A stretch of 11,397 nucleotides of DNA, taken from the NCBI GenBank assembly GCA_949542085.1, contig CATGXW010000010.1, positions 1 to 11,397 on the forward strand. Direction: 5' to 3'. Below are positions 1 through 6,490 of this stretch, piece by piece (the stretch's first letter is position 1; every line of letters starts with the position of its first letter). The translations under genes and the position numbers were made by a program. This stretch comes from an uncultured Alphaproteobacteria bacterium (GTDB taxonomy: Bacteria > Pseudomonadota > Alphaproteobacteria > RF32 > CAG-239). A model generated the notes under the pieces. That model was not told the DNA's origin. It did no database searches and saw nothing but the letters and a program-made list of their open reading frames with translations.

Positions 1-476
1 GCACCGGCGAATTTTCCCTGTCTGTCTTATGCAAAGATGTACCCCCGTTTGTCGTAGCAAACTTCGGCTATCAAAGCAGCCGAACAACGGATAAATGGTC
101 TGCCGTCAAACATTACGTCAATGACGGATTACCCTATCTTCAGGATAATCTTGCCGTCTTCCGCTGTAAAGTTTTGTACAGCTACAAACTGGAAAGCAAC
201 ACTCTTTTTGTCGCGGAAGTCATTGATGCCGTTGATAACAAAAACGGAGAACCTCTGACATATTTGGACTACCGGTCATATTTCAGACAAGAAGTAATGA
301 CAAGTTTTCAAAACTTTCAAAAGGAGAATAAAACAATGACTGAAGAAAACGGAAAAAAATGGGTCTGCACCGTATGCGGCTATGTATACGACGGAGACAT
401 CCCCTTTGAAGAACTGCCGGATGATTACGTCTGCCCTTTGTGCGGCGTTGGCAAGGATCTGTTCGAACTGCAATAA
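1..476 (+). CDS. Flavin reductase-like/rubredoxin fusion (Hrb-type), 5' partial
   Basis: The open frame runs off the left edge (first full codon at position 3) and stops with TAA at 474-476, leaving 157 visible residues. The first part reads as the end of an FMN-binding flavin-reductase-like domain, with FSLSVL and a later [13 protein letters not shown] stretch as in that family. The last 46 residues are a rubredoxin: CTVCGYVY followed by CPLCGVGK gives the two CxxCG iron knuckles. Only 18 residues separate the knuckles, fewer than in typical rubredoxins, so this is the short-loop form seen in fusions. This order matches high-molecular-weight rubredoxin (Hrb), a partner of flavodiiron proteins that passes electrons from NAD(P)H for O2 or NO reduction; that role is inferred from the family. 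A Shine-Dalgarno sequence and ATG lie inside the gene at the domain boundary (see 321-338). A strong terminator follows directly, so this is the last gene of its transcript. Confidence 0.85.
   Translation, partial: TGEFSLSVLCKDVPPFVVANFGYQSSRTTDKWSAVKHYVNDGLPYLQDNLAVFRCKVLYSYKLESNTLFVAEVIDAVDNKNGEPLTYLDYRSYFRQEVMTSFQNFQKENKTMTEENGKKWVCTVCGYVYDGDIPFEELPDDYVCPLCGVGKDLFELQ
321..338 (+). promoter_or_regulatory. Internal ribosome binding site and ATG before the rubredoxin domain
   Basis: AAGGAG at 321-326 lies nine bases before an in-frame ATG at 336-338, exactly at the join between the flavin-binding part and the rubredoxin domain. Starting here would give a 46-residue free rubredoxin with all four iron-binding cysteines (C11, C14, C33, C36 counted from this Met). 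The site may be used for internal initiation, or it may be a relic of two genes that fused. The sequence alone cannot decide between these. Confidence 0.5.
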
Positions 477-494
477 ACAATCCCGCAAAAATCA

Positions 495-537
495 AGCAGG
501 ACAGAAAGTTTCTACACTTTCTGTCCTGCTGTTTTTT
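495..537 (+). terminator. Rho-independent terminator after the rubredoxin fusion
   Basis: A perfect 14-bp stem (495-508 with 517-530, arms AGCAGGACAGAAAG and its complement) encloses an eight-base loop and is followed by G and six T's. It starts 18 bases after the stop codon. Confidence 0.92.
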
Positions 538-648
538 ACGGCATAATCTGAGCCACTGTTTTTTCCTTGCCTTTAGGAGCGTTCATCCTAAAAAAAGTAT
601 TGATTGTGATGCTGTCATACCTTTCATAAGCAAATAAAAATAACGCAC

Positions 649-679
649 AAAAAAAGCCCCACCCAAAAGAGTGGAGCTT
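649..679 (-). terminator. Rho-independent terminator of the lipoprotein gene
   Basis: On the minus strand AAGCTCCAC (679-671) pairs with GTGGGGCTT (662-654), nine pairs including one T-G wobble, with an eight-base loop. A run of T's (655-649) follows. It lies just past the stop codon of the lipoprotein gene. The stretch between this and the terminator ending at 537 has no gene I can support. Confidence 0.85.
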
Positions 680-701
680 CGAAAAGAGAGACCGGAGAGC
701 G

Positions 702-1202
702 TCACTGGCGATATTTTATCTCGCCGGCTGGCAGATTACGGTAGGAATTCGGCTTGATTTTCGTACCGTTGTACTCGGGATTGCCGTAGAACACAAATTC
801 GTGGAATTTTCCAGATTTTGTCTGTCCTTGGAGCCACACGGTTCCTTCAGCGTCGGAAATGACGCGGAAGCGGCCGGCCGAATTCTTCCAGAGACCGAAG
901 TCTGCGGGGATCATGAAGGTGAACGTGTCACCGTTGGCATAGCTGTAGACCACTTCGATGGGCTTGGCGTAGGGAACCTTGGGGTCGTAGTTCACGACGA
1001 CTGAAGTTGCCGGTACGTCGAGCGGGGCATTGCGGTAGTCATACTTCTTGGCTGTGTTGAGATCGATGGTAGCGGATTGATGCTTGGGCTGGTAGACTTC
1101 CTGTTTGGGAGGTTCGAGCACGACAGTTTCAACCGGTTCCGATTTCTGGCTGCAAGATGCGAGCATGCTCACAAATGCAATCATAGCAATGATCTTTTTC
1201 AT
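702..1202 (-). CDS. Putative lipoprotein, function unknown
   Basis: The 166-residue product begins with a classic lipoprotein signal: two lysines (K2, K3), a hydrophobic stretch (I4-L14), and the lipobox L14-A15-S16-C17, so C17 should be lipidated after cleavage by signal peptidase II. Residues 18-50 are rich in Pro, Glu, Val and Gln and look like a flexible tether. The rest (about 50-166) is a compact globular region rich in aromatic and beta-type residues that I do not recognise as a family. S18 rather than D at +2 would allow transport to the outer membrane if enteric sorting rules apply. The gene stands alone, with its own promoter (1253-1280) and terminator (649-679). The bases before the ATG are nearly pure A/T with no Shine-Dalgarno sequence. 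The gene looks richer in G+C than the genes to its right. Confidence 0.75.
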   Translation of the reverse strand: MKKIIAMIAFVSMLASCSQKSEPVETVVLEPPKQEVYQPKHQSATIDLNTAKKYDYRNAPLDVPATSVVVNYDPKVPYAKPIEVVYSYANGDTFTFMIPADFGLWKNSAGRFRVISDAEGTVWLQGQTKSGKFHEFVFYGNPEYNGTKIKPNSYRNLPAGEIKYRQ

Positions 1203-1252
1203 GATACAAAAAAATTAAAATTATAGAAATAAGAGTAGTTGTAATGAACATC

Positions 1253-1280
1253 ATATTAAAGCAATATTTTTTTTTGTCAA
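1253..1280 (-). promoter_or_regulatory. Sigma-70-type promoter for the lipoprotein gene
   Basis: On the minus strand a perfect -35 box TTGACA (1280-1275) is separated by 16 bases, including eight A's, from a -10 box TAATAT (1258-1253). The predicted start near 1246 gives a leader of about 45 bases before the ATG at 1202. Confidence 0.75.
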
Positions 1281-1320
1281 TAACTTTCTGTACAAAACAA
1301 ATTATCTTCACATCAATAGA

Positions 1321-1350
1321 TTGAAAAAACTAAATTAATAACAATATTAG
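1321..1350 (+). promoter_or_regulatory. Possible promoter for the channel gene
   Basis: TTGAAA (1321-1326), an 18-base spacer and TATTAG (1345-1350) give a moderate sigma-70 match 31 bases before the ATG at 1381. It is divergent from the lipoprotein promoter. The A+T-rich context makes chance matches likely. Confidence 0.35.
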
Positions 1351-1380
1351 CAATATCGTCCACCATCTTGAAGAAAAACA

Positions 1381-2127
1381 ATGAAAAATACCCCGACCTC
1401 CTTAAAAGAAATATTCATCAAAGAATTTAACATGTGCTTTTTCATCAGCTTAATGTTGTTATCCCTGTATCCGGACACCAACAGCATCATCCAACAGCAA
1501 TACCGGCACCATTTTTCATACATTATACAACCGATTTTTAACGGATTGTTGACATCAATCATCGTTTTTTCTCTCAACCGTTACCTTGCTAAAAAAAATT
1601 ACATTAACAGCTACTACACGACAGATGTCCGCAAATTAATGATTGTTGCCTTTTCCGCCGGCTTTTTATCTTTATATGTCAGCCTGATAAATATCGGAAC
1701 ATACATTATCAGCATATTTATCATTTATATCGCGATTATAAATATTCATAGATTCGCAGACAAAATATCGCAACTTCTCAAACCAAATACCATGGCCACC
1801 CCCAATGATTTAGGTGAATTCGCCACATTTTTCATCAACCTGATCATCACCTTCACAATCATCAACCTTTGCGCCAATACCATTCATAACGACTTCAACC
1901 TTGAACCAGCCTTCAATTTCGGACATGGGCTGATTGCCATTATTGATGCGGTTTATTTCAGCATCATTACTATGACAACCGTCGGTTATGGCCAAATTGT
2001 CCCGCATACAGCCATCGCACGCATTATTGTCAGTGTCGAATGTCTGACCAGTTACCTGATGCTCGGAATGATGATTGGCATCATCAACAGAGGGATCAAC
2101 TTCCCCTCAACCAACCAGAAAAAATAA
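1381..2127 (+). CDS. Membrane protein with C-terminal K+-channel pore
   Basis: This 248-residue protein is mostly hydrophobic. Likely membrane segments lie at about residues 18-31, 46-63, 86-105, 107-125, 145-167 and 211-237. Between the last two sits a re-entrant pore helix and the selectivity filter TMTTVGYG (T200-V201-G202-Y203-G204), the signature of potassium channels in the Ion_trans_2 (two-transmembrane pore) family. It probably forms a tetrameric K+ channel in the inner membrane. The N-terminal segments lack the regular arginine ladder of a voltage sensor, and I see no soluble RCK or nucleotide-binding domain, so the gating signal is unknown. The start ATG has only a weak purine-rich stretch (GAAGAA) upstream. 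The stop codon lies inside copy 1 of the 73-bp direct repeat. No terminator is visible after it, so read-through into the glycosyltransferase genes is possible. Confidence 0.85.
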   Translation: MKNTPTSLKEIFIKEFNMCFFISLMLLSLYPDTNSIIQQQYRHHFSYIIQPIFNGLLTSIIVFSLNRYLAKKNYINSYYTTDVRKLMIVAFSAGFLSLYVSLINIGTYIISIFIIYIAIINIHRFADKISQLLKPNTMATPNDLGEFATFFINLIITFTIINLCANTIHNDFNLEPAFNFGHGLIAIIDAVYFSIITMTTVGYGQIVPHTAIARIIVSVECLTSYLMLGMMIGIINRGINFPSTNQKK

Positions 2128-2193
2128 AATTCATCCCAATAACAAAAACAACCCCACACCTGCAAGTTGTTATTTCCTTAAAATTATCCTTGC
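2121..2193 (+). repeat. Direct repeat copy 1 (73 bp)
   Basis: This stretch is identical to 4268-4339 except for one extra A (near 2151). The similarity carries on for about 39 more bases (2194-2232) at roughly 28 matches of 39 without gaps, and includes the -10 region. Inside it AATAACAA (2138-2145) and TTGTTATT (2167-2174) form an inverted pair kept in both copies. The channel gene's TAA stop lies within the first bases of this copy. Confidence 0.9.
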
Positions 2194-2213
2194 TTTTTGA
2201 TTATTTGTATAAT
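2184..2213 (+). promoter_or_regulatory. Likely promoter of the first glycosyltransferase block
   Basis: A perfect -10 hexamer TATAAT (2208-2213) lies in the part of the repeat shared with copy 2. A weak -35 candidate, TTATCC (2184-2189), lies 18 bases upstream. Transcription from near 2220 would leave a leader of about 60 bases before the ATG at 2280. Confidence 0.5.
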
Positions 2214-2279
2214 AGCATTGACTCTATATAAACAAAAAAATGACAAATAAAATGCCTCTTTTAACCAAAGGATAGGTAA

Positions 2280-3119
2280 ATGCCTAAAATAAGCGTAATC
2301 ATTCCCTGTTATAACCAAGAAAAATACATCTCTGAAGCAATCTCATCTGTTTTAGCCCAAACTTTTGATGACATAGAAATAATTATTATAAACGATGGTT
2401 CTTCAGACTCATCATTAAACATTATAAAAGATTATACATCAAAATATCCAGATAAAATCCGTTACATAGACCAAAAGAACCAAGGCGTCATAAGCGCTAG
2501 AAATAATGCCATAACCCAAGCAAAGGGAGAATACATATTTCCCTTAGACGGAGATGACAAGATTGCACCTGACTGCTTGGAAAAGCTACATAATGCAATG
2601 ATAAACAATAAAGGCGATGTCATTTATTGTGGCGGAGAATATTTTGACAATAAAACAGGGCGCTTAGATGATATTGCCGCAACAAAGTTCAACATGTGTT
2701 TGTCCAATAGAGTCTGCGTATCGGCTTTATATCGCAAAAAAGATTGGGAACAATACGGCGGATATGATGAAATTATGAAGAACGGATTGGAGGATTGGGA
2801 GTTTTGGCTTAATTTTATTGAAGATAACAAACATTTTTACAAAGTTAATGAACCTTTATTCTTCTATAGAATTTTAACCTCTTCAAGAAATCAATCCATT
2901 TCCAAGTCAGGCGGCAAAAAGTTAATCAAAATAATGAGAAACAAACATAAAAAACTTTTTGACTGGAAATTCAAAATCAAGCTTGCGTTTATTAAACTGT
3001 GTCGTTTTTTCTATCAAAAAAAAATCACAAAATCCGATAAATTATGCATCAAAATTTGCAAAATACCATTGCCCGTAAATTTTATACAGTCATTAAATAG
3101 AGGAAAAAACAATGCCTAA
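2280..3119 (+). CDS. Glycosyltransferase family 2 (GT-A fold)
   Basis: The 279-residue protein starts with the GT2 nucleotide-binding fold: SVIIPCYNQE near the N-terminus, IINDGSSD with D39 for the uracil ring, and the metal-binding DxD motif D90-G91-D92-D93. The likely catalytic-base region is LEDWEFW (E171-D172). It should transfer a sugar from a nucleotide-sugar donor to a growing surface glycan at the cytoplasmic face of the inner membrane; donor and acceptor cannot be read from sequence. The tail is very basic and ends with an IPLP motif (within KICKIPLPVNF) that recurs in a later enzyme of this cluster. AAAGGA at 2267-2272, seven bases before the ATG, supports the start. It overlaps the next gene by eight bases. 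Base composition is A+T-rich compared with the minus-strand operon. Confidence 0.92.
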   Translation: MPKISVIIPCYNQEKYISEAISSVLAQTFDDIEIIIINDGSSDSSLNIIKDYTSKYPDKIRYIDQKNQGVISARNNAITQAKGEYIFPLDGDDKIAPDCLEKLHNAMINNKGDVIYCGGEYFDNKTGRLDDIAATKFNMCLSNRVCVSALYRKKDWEQYGGYDEIMKNGLEDWEFWLNFIEDNKHFYKVNEPLFFYRILTSSRNQSISKSGGKKLIKIMRNKHKKLFDWKFKIKLAFIKLCRFFYQKKITKSDKLCIKICKIPLPVNFIQSLNRGKNNA

Positions 3120-3963
3120 AGTTTCAATAATATTACCAAGCTATAATGGCGAAAAGTATATCGCGGAATCAATTCAATCTATTATAAATCAAAGCATTGA
3201 TGATTGGGAGCTAATTATAGTCAATGATTGTTCCTCTGACAAAACATTAAAAATTGCAAATTCATTTGCCGAAAAAGATAATAGAATTATCGTTATCAGT
3301 AATGAAAGCAACAAAAAATTACCCGCTTCTTTAAACATAGGCTTCGAACAAGCCCACGGAAAATACCTTACTTGGACATCTGACGATAACATATATAAAT
3401 ACAACGCATTAGAAAAAATGTGTGAATACTTAGACTCGCACCCGAATACTGATATGGTATCTATGAATATGGATATAATAGATGAAAAGGGTAATTTTTT
3501 ACACGAATTTTCAAACTACTTTGTCTATAAAAGAAACGCAGAATATTTAATGGATAGTTGTAATATTGGCGCTGCATTTATGTATAGGCAAACAATAGCC
3601 CAAAAAGTCGGATCATATGATACCAACACATTTTGCGCTGAAGATTATGATTACTGGTGCCGTATAGCATTAACAGGAAAAATAGACTATACAAACGATA
3701 ACATATATATGTATCGCCTCCAAAGCGAAAGCTTAACAGCGACAAAACAAGATGTTGTTTTTGAAAAAACACTAAAAATAAAACAGAAATATGCCACGCA
3801 ATTTTTTAATAAGTTTCCTTATACAGAAAAGGATAAAGCTCTTATGTGGTTTAAAGCATCAAAAGAAAATCGTCCTGCAAAATATAACAAATACTATCGC
3901 AGCATAAAATTAAAACGCTTATTAGTAAAATTAGCTATCCCTTATTCCCACAATGTATTCTGA
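3112..3963 (+). CDS. Glycosyltransferase family 2 (GT-A fold)
   Basis: The 283-residue protein has the same layout as its upstream neighbour: SIILPSYNGEKYI at the N-terminus, VNDCSSD with D39, and a divergent DxD element TSDDN (S90-D91-D92). CAEDYDYW (E177-D178) is the likely catalytic-base region. It probably adds one sugar to a surface polysaccharide or lipopolysaccharide; donor unknown. AGAGGA at 3099-3104, seven bases before the ATG, supports the start, and the eight-base overlap with the gene before it indicates translational coupling. Its last codons overlap the frame of a GT4 fragment. The tail breaks off at LVKLAIP followed by YSHNVF, where related tails in this cluster continue as IPLP or IPLV, so the extreme C-terminus may have been replaced at a recombination point near 3930-3950. 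The catalytic domain looks intact. Confidence 0.9.
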   Translation: MPKVSIILPSYNGEKYIAESIQSIINQSIDDWELIIVNDCSSDKTLKIANSFAEKDNRIIVISNESNKKLPASLNIGFEQAHGKYLTWTSDDNIYKYNALEKMCEYLDSHPNTDMVSMNMDIIDEKGNFLHEFSNYFVYKRNAEYLMDSCNIGAAFMYRQTIAQKVGSYDTNTFCAEDYDYWCRIALTGKIDYTNDNIYMYRLQSESLTATKQDVVFEKTLKIKQKYATQFFNKFPYTEKDKALMWFKASKENRPAKYNKYYRSIKLKRLLVKLAIPYSHNVF

Positions 3964-4243
3964 AGGAACATCACTGTCTTGTTTAGAAGCTATGGCATGT
4001 GGCAATGCTGTTATAGCCACAAACATTGGAGGTTTGGTAAACTTAGTAATAGACGGTTATAATGGAATTTTAATAAATCCCAGTGAAGATGAATTAAAAC
4101 TCGCATTAAATAATTTATTATCCAATGCCGAATTAAGAAAAACATTATCAACCAATGCAATAAAAGTAGCACAAACTTTTGATAAATCAATCTGGCAACA
4201 AAAATGGAATAAAATTTTTGCTAATTATAATACAAGAGAATAA
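3935..4243 (+). pseudogene. C-terminal remnant of a GT4 glycosyltransferase
   Basis: The frame opens after a TAG at 3932-3934 and ends at 4243. An ATG at 3953 would give 96 residues. The content is the C-terminal third of a GT4 (GT-B fold) enzyme: SLIPTMYSEGTSLSCLEA holds the donor-binding E-x7-E motif, followed by MACGNAVIATNIGG, DGYNGILINPSE and a closing helical region. The family similarity begins before the ATG, in SLIPTM, and no N-terminal Rossmann domain exists upstream, because that DNA codes for the complete GT2 enzyme in another frame. About 250 or more N-terminal residues are therefore missing. No Shine-Dalgarno sequence precedes the ATG. It is best read as a broken gene left by rearrangement. 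A short product made by coupling to the overlapping upstream gene is possible but should not be an active transferase. Confidence 0.8.
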
Positions 4244-4246
4244 GAG

Positions 4247-4262
4247 AATATTAATTAATATT
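4247..4262. repeat. Perfect 16-bp A/T palindrome
   Basis: AATATTAATTAATATT is its own reverse complement. It sits four bases after the stop of the GT4 remnant and five bases before repeat copy 2. It could be a protein-binding site or a rearrangement landmark, but simple A/T palindromes also arise by chance in DNA this A+T-rich. Confidence 0.4.
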
Positions 4263-4267
4263 TCCTC

Positions 4268-4339
4268 AAAATAAAATTCATCCCAATAACAAAAACACCC
4301 CACACCTGCAAGTTGTTATTTCCTTAAAATTATCCTTGC
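4268..4339 (+). repeat. Direct repeat copy 2 (72 bp)
   Basis: This copy matches 2121-2193 except for a single missing base in the C-rich middle, then stays recognisably similar to about 4378. The inverted pair is at 4285-4292 and 4313-4320. As with copy 1, it lies just upstream of a glycosyltransferase gene, in the same orientation. Confidence 0.9.
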
Positions 4340-4359
4340 CTTCTATTTTTTTGTATAGT
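4330..4359 (+). promoter_or_regulatory. Likely promoter of the two-domain glycosyltransferase gene
   Basis: TATAGT (4354-4359) is the counterpart of TATAAT in copy 1, with the same weak upstream element TTATCC (4330-4335) at 18 bases. The predicted leader before the ATG at 4401 is about 35 bases. Confidence 0.45.
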
Positions 4360-4400
4360 AGCCTTCAGTAAATATAAAATTTTAATTTCAAATAAAAAAG

Positions 4401-6344
4401 ATGAAAATACTGATATACAAAAGAAACAGCTTGATAAATTCATCAGGTGGGGCTGAAAAAGTCATGTGCAATTTAGCCAACCACTTTGCAGCAATTGGAA
4501 ATAATGTGCTCTTTCTAACCAGAGACACAAAAAAAGGTCTCCCTTTTTATCCGTTAAACAAAAACGTTTTACTAAAACAACACAATATCCCATTTGGAAA
4601 AATTAGAAGAGGAATTAGCAAAATTCTAATCAAAATAAGAATAATAGACTTTTTTCCTTATTTTGACAGAGATTTTCAATATTCTACCCTAAATCAAAAA
4701 ATCATAAAAAATTTCAATCCGGATATCATTTTGGCAACCTCACTGGAAGATGCCAAAGAAATCGTTTACAAACAAAACAACCAAGCAGCCATCATTGTTA
4801 CGATGCACTCGCATCCATCTTATTTTTTTCAAAATAAAAAGAAAATAAAGGAATACATTAAGACACTAACACAAATTAATGCGTTGCAAGTCCTGTTTCC
4901 ATCTTACATCGGCAAAATCTTTGCAATCGGCAACATTGTCTCTTCCTGCAACCTCTCGACAAATGTACAATCAAAAAAAATTATCTGCATTTCCAGAATA
5001 GAGGAAAACAAAGGACAATATGAAGCTATTGAGGCATTTGCTCAAATAGCTTCAAAAATTCCCGAATGGAACATTGAATTCTGGGGTGATATTGAACAGC
5101 CCCAATACAAACAAAAATGTTTAAAATTAGCACATCGACACAATATTGAAAACAGAATCAAATTTTGCGGCCTAACAAACAATATTCAAGAACAATTAAA
5201 AAAAAGCTCCATCGGCATATACCCTTCAAAATTTGAAGGATTCGGCCTCGCTCTGGCAGAAACACTTGCCGCAGGAATACCTTGCATAGGATTTAAACAT
5301 TCAGCCGGAGTTAATCAGATTATCAAAAACGGCGAAAACGGTTATTTAACAGAAAACACAACAGAGATGTCTTCTCAATTACTATACTTAACAAAGAATA
5401 TAAAACAGCGAGAAAAACTTGGTAAACAAGCTAAAGAAAGCATGAAAGAATTTGCCTCGGAAATAATCTTTAATAAATGGCAGCATCTAATAAATGATAT
5501 CCAGCCAAACAACAAAAAAGTCCTCCCCCCTCAAAACTTCAAAAACATTCCTATTTTTATAATATCGTTTAACCGTCTGTCTTATATAGAAAAATTAGTA
5601 AGCTACCTAGAAAAAACAGGACATACTAATATTCACATAATAGACAACCACTCTTCTTACCCTCCTCTGCTGGAATATCTGAAAAAATCACAGCATACAA
5701 TACACCATATGGATAAAAATTACGGCCATCTGGTTTTATTCAAAGCTACAGAATTTAAAAAAATTATTGAACACGAATATTTTGTATTAACCGATCCAGA
5801 CATTTTACCAACAGAAGAATGCCCAGATAATTTTATAGAAATATTCCACAATATTTTGCAGCAATACAAAACAGCACGAAAAGTAGGTTTTTCATTAAAA
5901 ACAGATGATTTACCAGATTCATATAGCTTAAAAAACACTGTCATAAAATGGGAAAAAGGATTCTATACAAAACCAATAAAAGGAACAACCCCACCTATAT
6001 ACAAAGCCGCAATTGATACAACTTTTGCTTTATATAGACCTTTAAAGAACAAAATCAAAAACGAAGAAAACATTCGCGTTGGATTCCCATATGAAGCCAG
6101 ACATCTTCCTTGGTACCAAGATTCATCACAGCAAGATGAAGAAACAATTTTTTACAATCAACATGATTTAGGAAGCGGTAATTGGAACGGAACAAAAGAA
6201 GCGAATTACTTTAAAATCACGGAAAAACATTGGAAAAAATTTTTAGGAATACCTCTAGTTAAAATAAAAAAGAAAGCCAACAAAACTTACACCCTTTTAT
6301 TAGGGCTCATTCCCCTGCCAAAAAAGATTATCAATAAAATTTAG
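4401..6344 (+). CDS. Two-domain glycosyltransferase (GT4 + GT-A)
   Basis: The 647-residue product has two catalytic-looking parts. Residues 1 to about 370 form a GT4 (GT-B fold) enzyme: GGAEKVMCNLA near the N-terminus, ICISRIEENKGQ at the start of the second Rossmann domain, and YPSKFEGFGLALAE carrying the E-x7-E motif (E279, E287). A lysine-rich linker follows. From about residue 383 a second transferase-like domain begins (IPIFIISFNR, IHIIDNHSSYPP), with a DxD-type motif TDPDILP (D465, D467), resembling the GT-A fold. The protein could add two sugars in succession, or one part may serve binding. The last 39 residues carry two basic, hydrophobic tail motifs, FLGIPLVKIK and LGLIPLPKKI, which may hold it to the membrane. 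The start has no clear Shine-Dalgarno sequence. The frame is unbroken across both domains, so the fusion is encoded in the DNA. Confidence 0.87.
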   Translation: MKILIYKRNSLINSSGGAEKVMCNLANHFAAIGNNVLFLTRDTKKGLPFYPLNKNVLLKQHNIPFGKIRRGISKILIKIRIIDFFPYFDRDFQYSTLNQKIIKNFNPDIILATSLEDAKEIVYKQNNQAAIIVTMHSHPSYFFQNKKKIKEYIKTLTQINALQVLFPSYIGKIFAIGNIVSSCNLSTNVQSKKIICISRIEENKGQYEAIEAFAQIASKIPEWNIEFWGDIEQPQYKQKCLKLAHRHNIENRIKFCGLTNNIQEQLKKSSIGIYPSKFEGFGLALAETLAAGIPCIGFKHSAGVNQIIKNGENGYLTENTTEMSSQLLYLTKNIKQREKLGKQAKESMKEFASEIIFNKWQHLINDIQPNNKKVLPPQNFKNIPIFIISFNRLSYIEKLVSYLEKTGHTNIHIIDNHSSYPPLLEYLKKSQHTIHHMDKNYGHLVLFKATEFKKIIEHEYFVLTDPDILPTEECPDNFIEIFHNILQQYKTARKVGFSLKTDDLPDSYSLKNTVIKWEKGFYTKPIKGTTPPIYKAAIDTTFALYRPLKNKIKNEENIRVGFPYEARHLPWYQDSSQQDEETIFYNQHDLGSGNWNGTKEANYFKITEKHWKKFLGIPLVKIKKKANKTYTLLLGLIPLPKKIINKI

Positions 6345-6411
6345 CTAATATAAAACAGAAAAATTCTTTTTCTATGTATTTAGCCATAAGTACCTTATAA
6401 CAAAAAAACAA

Positions 6412-6440
6412 TTGATTCCGAAAATTATTTCATCTATAGT
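6412..6440 (+). promoter_or_regulatory. Promoter for the small membrane protein
   Basis: TTGATT (6412-6417) and TATAGT (6435-6440) are 17 bases apart, a good sigma-70 arrangement. The start near 6447 would leave a leader of about 44 bases before the ATG at 6491. The rest of the gap from 6345 holds only a short A/T hairpin (AGAAAAA, TTC, TTTTTCT near 6360-6375) without a clear T-tract. Confidence 0.55.
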
Positions 6441-6490
6441 GACACAAATTTGAATTATACATATATTATTAAATCCTCAAAATAGCGTAT

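Noticed and set aside
174..476. The rubredoxin gene as a 100-residue ORF starting at TTG 174
   Set aside because: The frame stays open to the left edge with clear flavin-reductase family sequence, so TTG 174 is an internal codon.
2138..2174. The direct repeats as integron attC sites
   Set aside because: There is an inverted pair with AAC and GTT cores, but the flanking bases do not fit RYYYAAC/GTTRRRY, and the repeat extends well outside the hairpin in both directions. No integrase is present.
2128..2279. A JUMPStart/ops element upstream of the glycan genes
   Set aside because: The ops core GGCGGTAG does not occur here or before 4401.
2121..4339. A transposon or insertion sequence bounded by the direct repeats
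   Set aside because: No transposase, terminal inverted repeats or short target duplication is visible. The repeats carry promoter-like sequence and all genes inside are glycosyltransferases.
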